This document shows, piece after piece, positions 34,220 through 43,435 of a stretch of DNA of 64,000 nucleotides (the first letter of the stretch is position 1; each line of letters starts with the position of its first letter). The notes below the pieces were generated by a model that searched no databases, had not been told where the DNA came from, and saw nothing but the letters and a program-made list of their open reading frames with translations. This DNA is from Rhodobacteraceae bacterium D3-12. Lineage in GTDB: Bacteria; Pseudomonadota; Alphaproteobacteria; Rhodobacterales; Rhodobacteraceae. The stretch covers positions 868,001 through 932,000 of the forward strand of contig CP104793.1 of NCBI GenBank assembly GCA_025916135.1. The letters run 5' to 3'. A program made the translations under genes and the position numbers.

Positions 34220-35182
34220 TTATTTAAAAACCGGCAGGACATGCTCTGCCAAAGCCTCGAAGGTTTTCTTAACGGGGGTGGTGCTGAACCGCAGATTGAG
34301 TGCAACATGGTTCACTCCGATCTGTTCGAGTTGTTGAAGATACTGCACCAACACGCCATGCCCAGACCGGAAGCCGAGGTGGATGGGGCTGGGCGGCTCG
34401 TCGGGGTTATCGGCAAGATCAATATAGAGCGGTTGCAACACAGGTTTCGGTGCCTGTCCAAGATCGGCCAATTGTGTCCGCCAATCCTGCAACACGCGAT
34501 CCTGCGCCACACCGGGGCGGGGATAGGTCATCCAGCCGTCGCCATGTTGCGCAATCCAGTCCGGCGATTGGCGGCTTGAGCCTGTGATCAACATTGGCAG
34601 CTTTGTGCCTGCCGGTTTGGGCAACATCTCGATGGAGGGGTCGACCTTGCCAAAGCGGTTGTCAATCTGTGCAGCGGACGCGCCCATCGCGCGAATGTAC
34701 TCAAAGCTTTCGCGGAAAGCGTCGCCGCGCCCGTCGAAATCGCGGTTCATAGCGGGGTATTCTTCGGGGCGATCGCCAGAGGCCACGCCAAGGATCAACC
34801 GCCCGCCTGACAGCACATCGGCAGTTGCCGCGGCTTTGGCCACATGGGCGGGGTGGCGCAAAGGCAAGATGATACTGGCAACGCCCAAAGCGATATCGGT
34901 TGTCGTCGCGGCGAGATAGCCAAGATACGCAAAGGGATCAAATAGCTGCCCAGCATCGCCAAAGCTGGGAACGTTGAACGGCACATCGCGTAACCAGACG
35001 GCTTTGAAGCCAAGCTTTTCGGCCTGCTGAACACGGCTCAGATGGTCGGCCATATCCGGCACGGGGCTGCTTGCGTATTGCGCGATCGGGACCACAAGCC
35101 CGACACTCAACCGACCGTTCTGAAACGTCGCATTGTAGCCGCGGTTGATTTGCTCGAAGAAGGTCTGGGTGTCGTCGCGCAT
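34220..35182 (-). CDS. LLM-class (luciferase-like) flavin-dependent oxidoreductase
   Basis: A 320-residue TIM-barrel monooxygenase family member. Pattern: RLSVGLVVPIAQYASSPVPD, then AEKLGFKAVWLRDVPFNVPS, LGVASIILPLRHPAHVAKAA with the usual cis-peptide and FMN region, GRLILGVASGDRPEEYPAMN, and MLITGSSRQSPDWIAQHGDG. It uses FMN and probably an external reductase. Third gene of the MDR-DUF1330-LLM-SDR operon. Substrate unknown. RBS GGGAGAG. Confidence 0.9.
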   Translation of the reverse strand: MRDDTQTFFEQINRGYNATFQNGRLSVGLVVPIAQYASSPVPDMADHLSRVQQAEKLGFKAVWLRDVPFNVPSFGDAGQLFDPFAYLGYLAATTTDIALGVASIILPLRHPAHVAKAAATADVLSGGRLILGVASGDRPEEYPAMNRDFDGRGDAFRESFEYIRAMGASAAQIDNRFGKVDPSIEMLPKPAGTKLPMLITGSSRQSPDWIAQHGDGWMTYPRPGVAQDRVLQDWRTQLADLGQAPKPVLQPLYIDLADNPDEPPSPIHLGFRSGHGVLVQYLQQLEQIGVNHVALNLRFSTTPVKKTFEALAEHVLPVFK

Positions 35183-35234
35183 GGGGGCTCTCCCTCAAAA
35201 TGCGCCGCCCCTTGAGAGGGACGGCGCGGATGCT

Positions 35235-35537
35235 TTAGGCAAGATCGTCTTTGCCCTCGATTAGGTAGTGGTGGCCCACTGATCCGGCCGTGCGTGCAGC
35301 GAGGTGGGGTGCATAAGCCTCATCAGCTATGAAAGCTTGTGCAGCTTCCTTGGATTGCCATTTGATAATGATGCGCAGACCCGCTTCTTGAGCTTCGCCG
35401 TCCACCTGCTTGTGGCTTATGGTGCGGGCTATGTATTTGCCGCCGTACGCGGCGACGCGCTCATTGGCAGTCGGCAGGTAGTCGGGGATCCACACATCGT
35501 CGGTCGGGGTCATGTCGAGACCAGAGTAACAAGCCAT
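35235..35537 (-). CDS. DUF1330 family protein
   Basis: A 100-residue ferredoxin-like (dimeric alpha-beta barrel) protein. The order is DYLPTANERVAAYGGKYIAR, then GLRIIIKWQSKEAAQAFIAD and EAYAPHLAARTAGSVGHHYL, typical of DUF1330. Such proteins are often found with oxidoreductases; no reaction is established. The ATG follows GAGAGGAAAACC. It lies between the MDR and LLM genes in one operon. Confidence 0.85.
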   Translation of the reverse strand: MACYSGLDMTPTDDVWIPDYLPTANERVAAYGGKYIARTISHKQVDGEAQEAGLRIIIKWQSKEAAQAFIADEAYAPHLAARTAGSVGHHYLIEGKDDLA

Positions 35538-35571
35538 TTTGGTTTTCCTCTCAAGGGTCGGTTAGGTTTGG

Positions 35572-36582
35572 TCAAGAGGACAGTCCGGGAAGGACCTGTT
35601 TGCCGATTACGCGACCACTTTCCTGACGCTTGTGCGCCTCGGTCAGCGTGTCCACCGTCAGCGCCTCGGCGCGTTCGGTGACCGTGGATTGGAGGGCGCC
35701 CGCATCGATCATTTGCGATACGCGGTTCAATAGATCGCGCTGCGCGGTGATGTCATCAGTGGCGAACATCGAACGGGTGAACATGAATTCCCAAGAGATC
35801 GTCAGCGCCTTTGGTTTTGCGATTGAGATATCGAGGTTTGCAGGGTCGTCGATTAGCGCGATGTGGCCGCGCGGCGCGATCAAATCAATGATAGCGGGCC
35901 AATGCTGATCCGTGGCTGTCAGTGCGGCAACATAGGTTGGCGCGAGGCCCAGATCCTTAATTTGCGCCGCCAGATCGCCGCGGTGGTTGACCACATGATC
36001 CGCACCCATCTTGCGCACCCAGTCTTCGGTTTCGGGGCGCGATGCCGTCGCGATAACGGTCAGGCTGGTAAGCGTCTTGGCAAGCTGGATCAGGATCGAG
36101 CCGACGCCGCCCGCGCCACCGATCACCAAGAGGCTCTGGCCTTCGCCTTGGTCTTCAACCAGACGGAAACTGTCGAACAGCATTTCCCAAGCAGTGATGG
36201 AGGTTAGCGGAAGGCCCGCGCTTTCTACGAAATCGAGAGACGCCGGTTTCTTGCCGACAATGCGTTCGTCAACGGCGTGGAACTCTGCATTTGTACCGTC
36301 GCGGGTTACATCGCCCGCATAAAACACCTCGTCGCCGACCGCGTAGCCCGTGACGTCAGAGCCGATTTCTGCAACCGTGCCTGCCGCGTCATATCCCAAA
36401 ATACCGTGATCGCCCTCGGGGGCACGCGCCTCGCGCAATTTGACGTCAACGGGATTGACCGAGATGCCCTTAACCGCGACCAGAATATCGTGTGCGCCAA
36501 GGGTCGGCTTATCCCGATCAAACAGGCTCAAGGCACCTGCGCCGTCGATAGGACCGTTTTGTGTGTAGCCGATAGATATCAT
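35572..36582 (-). CDS. Zinc-type alcohol dehydrogenase-like / quinone oxidoreductase (MDR) protein
   Basis: A 336-residue medium-chain reductase. The N-terminal GroES-like domain has [20 protein letters not shown] and [20 protein letters not shown]. The Rossmann domain has [20 protein letters not shown], giving NADPH binding. The catalytic and structural zinc cysteines are absent, placing it with zinc-independent quinone reductases of the ZADH family. ATG 36582 follows TTGGAG. First gene of the operon, divergent from the LysR gene at 36691. Confidence 0.9.
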   Translation of the reverse strand: MISIGYTQNGPIDGAGALSLFDRDKPTLGAHDILVAVKGISVNPVDVKLREARAPEGDHGILGYDAAGTVAEIGSDVTGYAVGDEVFYAGDVTRDGTNAEFHAVDERIVGKKPASLDFVESAGLPLTSITAWEMLFDSFRLVEDQGEGQSLLVIGGAGGVGSILIQLAKTLTSLTVIATASRPETEDWVRKMGADHVVNHRGDLAAQIKDLGLAPTYVAALTATDQHWPAIIDLIAPRGHIALIDDPANLDISIAKPKALTISWEFMFTRSMFATDDITAQRDLLNRVSQMIDAGALQSTVTERAEALTVDTLTEAHKRQESGRVIGKQVLPGLSS

Positions 36583-36690
36583 GTTCAATGCTCCAAAATG
36601 CTGCGTTACTGACAGCATATCACCATGATTTCTTATAGAAACGGCGCAAATATTATTTCAGAATTCCGACTATTGATATAATTGGGATGT

Positions 36691-37596
36691 ATGGACACAG
36701 ACGCCCTTCGCCTTTTCGTCGCCGCTGCTGAACGGCTGAACATCACCGCCGCTGGCCGCGATCTTGGCCTTGCCCCTGCTATGGCAAGCAATCGCCTTGC
36801 GAAGCTTGAGCGGGAACTGGGCACGGAGCTATTGCATCGCACCACGCGCAAGATCTCGGTCAGTCAGGAGGGGGCGGCGTTCTTGCCCTATGCGCGGGAG
36901 GTTCTGGCCCAAGTCGATGCCGGCCGTGCCGCCTTGGGCGCGGGCACCCTGCACCCAAGCGGCAGACTGCGGTTCGCGGCCCCCAGCAGCTTTGCCCAGC
37001 TGCATATCATTCCGATCCTGCCGGAGTTTCAATCGCGCTACCCCGATATCACACTGGATCTCAGGCTCTCGGATACACGCCAAGACATTATCGAAGGCAG
37101 CTTCGATCTGGCCCTGCGCAACGCGCCGCTCGAAGACAGCAGCCTTATGGGGCGCAAACTGGCAGATGACACGCGCATTTTATGTGCATCGCCTGCCTAC
37201 ATCGAGGAGTTCGGCCATCCACTGACGCCTGATGCTCTCGACGCCTACCGCTTCCTATCGTGGTCGAACATGGCCCCGCGACAGATCATGCATGTCGATG
37301 GCAAAACTGCTGTGGTCGATCCCGCAAAAATGATGTGTCGGACGATCCTTGACGATGGAACATCTCAACGGCTGGCGACACTGGCGGGGATGGGGATCTC
37401 GATAAACTCACTCTGGAGCGTGGCGCAAGACCTTGAGACGGGACGTTTGCTTCGCGTGCTGCCGGACTGGCGCTTGAATGACCAATCAGTGCTTTGGTTG
37501 ATCTATCCCAAGTCGAATGTTCTGACGCCAAAAGTCAGGTGCTTTATGGACTTTTTGATTAACCAACTGGACGTGGCGAAGCTGACGGGTGGGTAA
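36691..37596 (+). CDS. LysR-family transcriptional regulator
   Basis: A 301-residue LTTR. The N-terminal HTH is LRLFVAAAERLNITAAGRDL followed by GLAPAMASNRLAKLERELGT, continuing ELLHRTTRKISVSQEG. The C-terminal co-inducer domain starts at GRLRFAAPSSFAQLHIIPIL. It is transcribed away from the MDR-DUF1330-LLM-SDR operon across a 108-bp AT-rich gap, the classic LysR layout, and probably controls that operon. ATG 36691 follows TTGGGA. Confidence 0.93.
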   Translation: MDTDALRLFVAAAERLNITAAGRDLGLAPAMASNRLAKLERELGTELLHRTTRKISVSQEGAAFLPYAREVLAQVDAGRAALGAGTLHPSGRLRFAAPSSFAQLHIIPILPEFQSRYPDITLDLRLSDTRQDIIEGSFDLALRNAPLEDSSLMGRKLADDTRILCASPAYIEEFGHPLTPDALDAYRFLSWSNMAPRQIMHVDGKTAVVDPAKMMCRTILDDGTSQRLATLAGMGISINSLWSVAQDLETGRLLRVLPDWRLNDQSVLWLIYPKSNVLTPKVRCFMDFLINQLDVAKLTGG

Positions 37597-38222
37597 TTCC
37601 TTAATCCTTGCCCATCGATATTGGTCTGTGAGATTACAGAGCGAGAAAATCACCTGGGCCGTTTCTCTTTAGCAGTCGTTGGTCCTGCCGCAGCGAAAGC
37701 TCACTTTGTCCACGATGTGTCAGTTCAGCCAACCCCAGATTTTGCGGGGCGCAGCGAATGTCCGTAATGCGGGCTGCGACTGCAGCATTTTGGTGTTGTT
37801 ACCAATGACCGGTTAGGGCCGTTCGCGCGACTTTGCAAAGGTCGCTATCTGCGCATTGCTGACCTTGGTGCATGGCGCGGCAAGAGCTACCGCGCAGGCA
37901 GTGGTGTGAATGTCGGCTTTTCACATTACGAACCAATGATCGCGCACCTGCAGAGGATGTCTGCAAACCGCCCCTAGTGTTGATCGACGCGAACGACCCT
38001 TTGCTGCCTTTCACCGACCGGTCAAGATGCTGCGGTTCCAGCCCACTTTGCGGTCATTCGCTGCAGCTGTGAAATCACCAAGGCCGGGAACTCAAAGAAT
38101 GCGGACGAAGTGAGAGTTCGCCGCGTTTGCACAGATGGCCGCTTTTTGGGTGCGCAGGATTGGGATCGAGGAATAGCGCGTCGATTACGGCCTTCGGGAA
38201 GTCCGTGATTAATTTCGGGTTT
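37597..38222. repeat. Gene-free region with a dispersed repeat unit
   Basis: No gene in 626 bp. At 37690-37830: CGCAGCGAAAGCTCACTTTG, GTGTCAGTTCAGCCA, GGCGCAGCGAATGTCCGTAA followed by TGCGGGCTGCGACTGCAGCA and AGGGCCGTTCGCGCG. It is the third clear copy of the unit at 29164 and 31650. Shorter related GC-rich pieces follow to about 38110. Confidence 0.55.
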
Positions 38223-38504
38223 CTAGAATTCGTCAGATTCCGGAAAAATGCCTAGCCTAACAAGGAAGCTTGGGTCGCTGACTTCTCCGCTCGCTGGATC
38301 TTCAGTAACCATGTAGGCGTCAGCACCCGCGCAATTTTCGGATAGCGCCTCTCGTTCGGCTCTGTTTGTCGCTTCCAACGCTGTGGAATATTCAAATTGC
38401 TTGGCAATCTTCAGGCCTGTCTGCCCATTGCGCCCAGCCTTGATTACAACATAAGTCTGGCAGATATAGTGGGTTTTTTCTGGGGGACGGTCTGCGTCTG
38501 TCAT
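38223..38504 (-). CDS. Hypothetical protein
   Basis: A 93-residue soluble protein with an alpha-beta pattern: HYICQTYVVIKAGRNGQTGL, then KIAKQFEYSTALEATNRAER, and VTEDPASGEVSDPSFLVRLG near the end. The ATG follows AGAAGGATCG, a good ribosome site. I recall similar small proteins in roseobacter genomes but no function. It stands alone on the minus strand; the next gene starts 126 bases upstream of it. Confidence 0.7.
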   Translation of the reverse strand: MTDADRPPEKTHYICQTYVVIKAGRNGQTGLKIAKQFEYSTALEATNRAEREALSENCAGADAYMVTEDPASGEVSDPSFLVRLGIFPESDEF

Positions 38505-38630
38505 GGATCGATCCTTCTGATCGGCTGTGACACTTGGAAGTTCCGGGAACAGCCCTTGCCGATTTCAGCCGGATTGAAGCGCCTGTTTCCCAGCTGAGCA
38601 CTTAACGCACACAAAACCACCGAAATTCAA

Positions 38631-38867
38631 CTACCGCGTTGAAGCGGCTTTCGAGCGACGCGATTTAGACGCTGCTAAATTTTTGGTTACAGTTGGCGTG
38701 TTTGCTTCTCTTTCAAGGCGGGCGTTTCGCAGTCGGGAATTCTTGGCGTCACGTTTTTCCGTTTCTTCGTCGACCATTTGTCGGACGACACGCGTCGTCT
38801 TATCCATCGCCGTTTCCGGTTTGGAGTCATACACTTTGAACAGATTGTTTTTTGTGAGTTTCGTCAA
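38631..38867 (-). CDS. Hypothetical basic protein
   Basis: A 78-residue highly charged protein (TRVVRQMVDEETEKRDAKNS, then RLRNARLEREANT). The C-terminus is SKSRRSKAASTR. Probably a long helix; it could bind nucleic acid, which is only inference from charge. The start appears to be TTG at 38867, seven bases after AGGAAA; an ATG further in would remove 20 residues. No recognised family. Confidence 0.55.
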   Translation of the reverse strand: MTKLTKNNLFKVYDSKPETAMDKTTRVVRQMVDEETEKRDAKNSRLRNARLEREANTPTVTKNLAASKSRRSKAASTR

Positions 38868-38916
38868 TTTTCAGTTTCCTTTGTAGCTTAAGGTTGGCCC
38901 GACCAAGCGAGGTCTT

Positions 38917-40038
38917 TCACGCCAACGCCAAGTGGTTGACCTTGCCTTGGGCACGCCGTGATGGGCGCATGGATTGATCGCCCAACAGTGTCACTTCGAT
39001 GTCCGGCGCTGCCATGGCATGTATCAACGCATTGTAATTCATCCGGAATCTCACCTCGGAACCCACCATTGGCAGGGTTCGGGGCGTTCCGATGACAATA
39101 TGATCACTGGTTGCACCGATCAATGTGCTTCCAACAGGCATTGAGAGCCCCGGAATGTCGGTGTCCTGATGTCCCATCGCGAGGATCATGCGCGCAGAGG
39201 CAGCGCAGGTTGTCACAATGCGATGTCGTCCCGGTGCTGGATCGATCAGGGCGATAGTGGAAGGCGGGGGTTTTGCATTCGTTTCGATAACTTCGGCAAC
39301 AAGCGTGAAGGCGTCCGTGTGCATCCCACCGATCTGGTCCCCAGAAACCGGCTCAACACCCAGAAGGATCGCCTCACCCAAACGGAGGTCGTTGACGCGA
39401 CCCGTCGCGTGTTCGCCAAGCGCCCAGGGCAAGTTGGCTGAGTTGCCACCTGACACAAACTTGAGGATCGGGCCGCATACCCCCTCGATCTCATTCGCGA
39501 GGTCGCAAAAAGCGGCCATTTGAGATGCAGTAGGGGCGATCCCGCTCAGACAGGCAAAATTCGCACCAATCCCTTTCAATGCAACCCCTGACATTTGCAT
39601 GACCTGCTGTGCAATACCTTCCAGGTTCTCGGGTAGTATCCCGTCGCGCAGATCACCCATTTCGACCATGAGGACGATACCGTGGACGGAACGATTGCGG
39701 ATCGCGGCAGCAGCCAGCGCCGAAATAACCGAAAGCTCTGTGTTATAGCTCTCTTCGCAGGACTGAACGACTTGGTCGGCCTGGCTTAACATCGGCGTAC
39801 GGATCAGAGTGATAGGGCCTGTCACGCCCGCCGAACGTAGCCTTTGCACATTGCGGACACGTGCATCTGCAAGCCCGGCTGCCCCACCATCGAGCATGGC
39901 CTGAGCGATCGCTGGATGCCCACAGACAGCCTTGGTCACGCCTGTGACGCCGATCCCACGCGGGCCTAGGCGCTTGACAAGGGTCTGTGTGTTGCGACGT
40001 ATCTTGCTGAGGTCCACCTCGATGCGCGGGCAGCTCAT
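38917..40038 (-). CDS. Alanine racemase-like PLP enzyme (Orr/YhfX-type amino-acid racemase)
   Basis: A 373-residue fold-III PLP protein. The N-terminal barrel starts RIEVDLSKIRRNTQTLVKRL and has GVTGVTKAVCGHPAIAQAML, with the PLP-binding Lys in TKAV. LADARVRNVQRLR, LMVEMGDLRDGI and FVSGGNSANLPWAL with LRLGEAILLG follow. This is the alanine/ornithine racemase family that lacks the normal C-terminal domain of Alr. ATG 40038 overlaps the stop of the DUF1611 gene. It likely interconverts L- and D-forms of an amino acid used by its partner. Confidence 0.85.
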   Translation of the reverse strand: MSCPRIEVDLSKIRRNTQTLVKRLGPRGIGVTGVTKAVCGHPAIAQAMLDGGAAGLADARVRNVQRLRSAGVTGPITLIRTPMLSQADQVVQSCEESYNTELSVISALAAAAIRNRSVHGIVLMVEMGDLRDGILPENLEGIAQQVMQMSGVALKGIGANFACLSGIAPTASQMAAFCDLANEIEGVCGPILKFVSGGNSANLPWALGEHATGRVNDLRLGEAILLGVEPVSGDQIGGMHTDAFTLVAEVIETNAKPPPSTIALIDPAPGRHRIVTTCAASARMILAMGHQDTDIPGLSMPVGSTLIGATSDHIVIGTPRTLPMVGSEVRFRMNYNALIHAMAAPDIEVTLLGDQSMRPSRRAQGKVNHLALA

Positions 40039-41234
40039 ATCGCGGCCATACACGGCCTTTGTGTCAAGCCGGGGTATACGGCGAGTACCATCGCAAGCAG
40101 ATTTGAAGCCGGTCGGGCCAACGCATCGGTGACCGGCAGCCCGAGTTTGAGTGATTGGGCCGCGATGGTGGCGGTGATTTCGGCCTCGGACATCCTTTCG
40201 TGGTTGAGCGTAACACCGATGACCCTAGTGTCGGCAAAGGCCTCGATCAAGGCAATCTCACTTGACGACGTGGGCATCGGCATATCGGGAAAGTCACAGC
40301 GATGGACACGTTTGGGCGCGTGCTGAAGGATGACAGCGTTCGGCTGGCTCCCCCTAAGGATAAAGGCTGAAGTGCAGAACGCGGGATGGCTCAAAGCACC
40401 CTGACCTTCGATCAGAATGACATCCGGTTGTTCCACTTCAGAAGCTGCAACAATCGCACCTTCAAGTTCGCCGCAGCAGAATTGAGGCGGCACGGCATCC
40501 ATGGCGATACCGTATTTTGCGCCCTGCATCAGGCCGGTCTGGCCTGTGCCGACCAGCACTGTCTTGATGCCCTTCGCATTCAGAGCCCGGGCCAAAACGG
40601 TCGCCGTTGTCCGCTTGCCGATCGCGCAATCAGTACCAAGAACGGCAATCCGCAGCGCTTTTACACCGGCGACACTACCATCAAACAGGCGCATGTCCTT
40701 GCTGGGTTTCGGCTTGCGGATGTCGCGGATCGTGACGTTCCGTTCCGAGGCAGCGTTGGCTATTTCTCGGTCATCGCTCAGATATTCATGCAGCCCACTC
40801 ACAATGTTCATACCAAGCTCAATTGCTTGCAGAACAACGCCTCGGTCCGCAGTCGAGAGACGCCCCGTTGACGGAGCCATCCCATAGATCAGCGTATCGG
40901 GAATGACGGTTTCATGGGCAACAGCGGCGTCCAGATGATCAAAGATAGGTATGCTGTTGCTTACGTCGTCTAGAACGGATCCGCTGTCTTGTCCGCTAAC
41001 GGTGCTGTCGATGACGGAAAGGATGCGATACGCTTGTGAATGACGAACAAGGCCATTTGCCGTCTTACCATCGATTTGCGCGAAATTCCCCTCGCAATAG
41101 ACGACTGCCGTCGGTGAGGATGTGATCTGACTGCCTGACGTTATGCCTGCGGGTTTGATCTGTTTCATTGGAGGTGCTTGTGCTCCCCTGATAGGGCGGC
41201 GGATGGTATCAACAGTTTCAGATTTGGTTTCCAT
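40035..41234 (-). CDS. DUF1611 family protein (DgcN-like)
   Basis: A 399-residue protein. The N-terminal half has AVVYCEGNFAQIDGKTANGL and TLIYGMAPSTGRLS. The second half holds a P-loop-like LRIAVLGTDCAIGKRTTATV, then VLVGTGQTGLMQGAKYGIAM and DVILIEGQGALSHPAF. These define DUF1611. From memory, one member (DgcN, from Pseudoalteromonas) acts in D-glutamate breakdown. The racemase overlap here supports D-amino-acid metabolism, but the substrate is inference. The N-terminal 35 residues may be too long; METKSE at 41234 is the first in-frame start. Confidence 0.82.
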   Translation of the reverse strand: METKSETVDTIRRPIRGAQAPPMKQIKPAGITSGSQITSSPTAVVYCEGNFAQIDGKTANGLVRHSQAYRILSVIDSTVSGQDSGSVLDDVSNSIPIFDHLDAAVAHETVIPDTLIYGMAPSTGRLSTADRGVVLQAIELGMNIVSGLHEYLSDDREIANAASERNVTIRDIRKPKPSKDMRLFDGSVAGVKALRIAVLGTDCAIGKRTTATVLARALNAKGIKTVLVGTGQTGLMQGAKYGIAMDAVPPQFCCGELEGAIVAASEVEQPDVILIEGQGALSHPAFCTSAFILRGSQPNAVILQHAPKRVHRCDFPDMPMPTSSSEIALIEAFADTRVIGVTLNHERMSEAEITATIAAQSLKLGLPVTDALARPASNLLAMVLAVYPGLTQRPCMAAI

Positions 41235-41319
41235 TGTGGTTCTCTTTTATTGATTGGCACGAAGGGCGGAATTACCCTCACATGTGCATTTTAAATGGGG
41301 ATGGAGCCGTGGCTCGCGC

Positions 41320-42159
41320 CTAGTTGTTAAGGACGCACAGCCCCTTTGATTTTTGGAAATTTTTGTTGCACTCCCAGCGATTTCCCGACCCGTCCAGATG
41401 CGCATTTTCGGGAACGTTTATGAATTCGCATGCCTCGCCTGAGGCTGCGTATCCCCGATCACACTTCCACCCTGAGCCATAGCTTGCGTCGTCGAAGTAT
41501 GCATTTGCAGGGATCGCGACGGCTTCGCACAGACCAGCCTGGTCAAAGAAGCCGCGCTCACATGTCCAGGGCTGACCGTATCCAGATCCATTCAGATAGG
41601 CGTTTGCTGGAACCGCGATGGCAGTACACCGGTCGCCAGTTGTTTCAAACCCACGTTTGCAGGTCCACGTGGAGCCATATAATTCATCTGCCAAGTATGC
41701 ATTCTCTGGAATCACGATCTCCTGACATGTGTCATCGACCTTGATGTAGCCGCGCAAACAGCGCCACTGTTCGCCTGACGGATCCAAAAATCCACCCTCA
41801 GGCACCTCAACAGCAACACATGCAATTTCATCGGTCCTGCGAAACCCATGCAGACATTCCCACCCGGGACCGTAGGGCCGCTTCGTTTCGTATGCGTTTT
41901 GCGGCACAATCACGGCGACGCAGGCATTTTCGTTTAGCCGGAAGCCAATGTTACATTCCCACCCATCACCGTAACTTTTAGCACTGGCGTTCTCAGGCAT
42001 GGGCTGAGTGGCGGTCTGGGCAAGTGCTGGTAGTGCAAACAGCAGGACTGCAATAATCGAACCCATAAATAGCGGCATGATTGTTGGTGTGTCCGCTGAA
42101 ATATGGGCAGTAATAGATTGCGGAGAACGCGGCTCCATTAACTGTGATTTACGATCCAT
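41320..42159 (-). CDS. Secreted cysteine-rich protein of seven tandem repeats, member 2
   Basis: A 279-residue paralog of the protein at 15216. After a long N-region a signal peptide is visible (LFMGSIIAVLLFALPALAQ). Seven repeats follow with the pattern P-x-N-A-[YF] ... YG-x-x-W-x-C-x-x-[GN]-[YF] ... C. Repeats 3 and 7 are the short form, as in member 1. Both start the mature part with QPMPENA or GPMPENA. The first ATG (42159) overlaps the upstream gene's end, which argues for coupling; ATG 42078 would give a tighter signal peptide. Function unknown. Confidence 0.8.
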   Translation of the reverse strand: MDRKSQLMEPRSPQSITAHISADTPTIMPLFMGSIIAVLLFALPALAQTATQPMPENASAKSYGDGWECNIGFRLNENACVAVIVPQNAYETKRPYGPGWECLHGFRRTDEIACVAVEVPEGGFLDPSGEQWRCLRGYIKVDDTCQEIVIPENAYLADELYGSTWTCKRGFETTGDRCTAIAVPANAYLNGSGYGQPWTCERGFFDQAGLCEAVAIPANAYFDDASYGSGWKCDRGYAASGEACEFINVPENAHLDGSGNRWECNKNFQKSKGLCVLNN

Positions 42160-42502
42160 CTAACTCTAGCCCCGCAAGACACGCGTCTGCCAGATCTCGG
42201 CTTGGGGTATCAGTGCCCGGCAACGTGGCCCAGCCGGTTTCCATCATGGCTTTGCGTCGCTGAAAGCTTGACTCTTCTTGAAGTGTTGCCAGTTTTGCGG
42301 TGCGTTCTGTATCAACTTGTGAAAGATTCAAGCAGACCGGCACCATCGCCAATGTGACTTCCTCTGCCGCAAGGTTTTGGGCCATCTCGTCCGCACTGCC
42401 TGCAGTTGTCCAGCCGCCCCAGGTGAAGCCAAGAACAAAGACAGCAACTGCGCCAACCAACGCGCCGTAAACGCCGGGTTTCGTCCATTCGGGAAATGTC
42501 AT
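42149..42502 (-). CDS. Hypothetical membrane-anchored protein
   Basis: A 117-residue protein: PEWTKPGVYGALVGAVAVFV and LGFTWGGWTT form one N-terminal membrane segment. A soluble part follows (EVTLAMVPVCLNLSQVDTER, then EESSFQRRKAMMETGWATLP). I have seen similar small proteins with the TKPGVYGA start in alphaproteobacteria but know no function. Middle gene of a three-gene operon: its ATG overlaps the LPAG gene's stop by four bases, and its end overlaps the cysteine-repeat gene. Confidence 0.72.
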   Translation of the reverse strand: MTFPEWTKPGVYGALVGAVAVFVLGFTWGGWTTAGSADEMAQNLAAEEVTLAMVPVCLNLSQVDTERTAKLATLQEESSFQRRKAMMETGWATLPGTDTPSRDLADACLAGLELDGS

Positions 42503-42810
42503 TTTTGATCCTCTGACGGAGAAAGCGCCGCCGCACTATTTTTGATTTCGTGTTTGTTCGCGTTGGCCTGATCCTGTGCCAGAGCCAACTCCAGGTCTCG
42601 GTGATCCACTGTGCGCAGCTCTGACTTTCCTGCGCGCAAATTGATCAATAGAAACGTCGCGGTCCGTCGGTACGCAGCAAAGCTGTCGCTCTGCATTACT
42701 TCGTCGTCCGCAAAAACTTGACGCTCGCCCGCAGGCAATTCATCCGTGTATCCAGCGACCGCGAACGGATAAAGGAATGTCACAACTGACGTGGTCGTGC
42801 GCGATAACAT
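42499..42810 (-). CDS. LPAG-motif family protein, member 3
   Basis: A 103-residue protein. The N-terminal SVVTFLYPFAVAGYTDELPA followed by GERQVFADDEV matches the proteins at 13777 and 17178, and SFAAYRRTATFLLINLR matches FETYQRTATHMTV of member 1. The C-terminus is a low-complexity tail. ATG 42810 follows GGGAAGG. First gene of the operon LPAG - membrane protein - cysteine-repeat protein, with four-base overlaps. Confidence 0.72.
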   Translation of the reverse strand: MLSRTTTSVVTFLYPFAVAGYTDELPAGERQVFADDEVMQSDSFAAYRRTATFLLINLRAGKSELRTVDHRDLELALAQDQANANKHEIKNSAAALSPSEDQK

Positions 42811-42825
42811 CGGCAACCTTCCCAA

Positions 42826-43228
42826 ACATCAAATCCCTAGTACAGGACGTGACAGCTGAATTTTCATGATCAAGGGTTGCGGTTCGCCCTGGCAGGCTGA
42901 TGCACCTATGCCGCAGAGAACCGCAACTTCCGTATCTCTCATATAGCCTCTCAACGTCGAAAATACAACGTTGATGACTCTGGCTTCATTTCTGAGACAT
43001 CTATGACCTTAAGGTGGTTAAAGTTTGCAAGCCCTCAACATGCGGACCGGAAGACCTCTGTCGATCTATGTCATTTTCCGGCTCGCTCGCTCAGAGGCTG
43101 ACGTTCGGTGCGTCCCAGTAAATTGGCAAAGAGGGGCTCAAATCCGCCTTGTGGTATTGCAGAAAAAAGCGGGCTAATGGTCGAGTGAATGTCAGCTTCT
43201 ACTGATTGGACCGTGAGAACTCGCACCC
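42826..43228. other. Gene-free spacer ahead of element copy 2
   Basis: About 400 bp without a gene. Near the right end GCGGGCTAATGGTCGAGTGA and GAACTCGCACCCGCAGCGAA resemble the dispersed repeat family. Confidence 0.4.
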
Positions 43229-43435
43229 GCAGCGAAGGTCTGGTTTCCGCCCGATTTGTCCATTCCATATTAGCCTTGGGCACTCCCATTGAGAACCCTT
43301 TCAAAAGACTGGACTACGTCGTCGTATCGAGCGTTAGTGTTCCTGCGCCTGGCCTTATTCGGCGGCGCGGTCCGGAACTCCGGGCTCTACTCGGTAGCAG
43401 CGGGGTTTTTCCGCTGATCAACCGAGGAGACCAAC

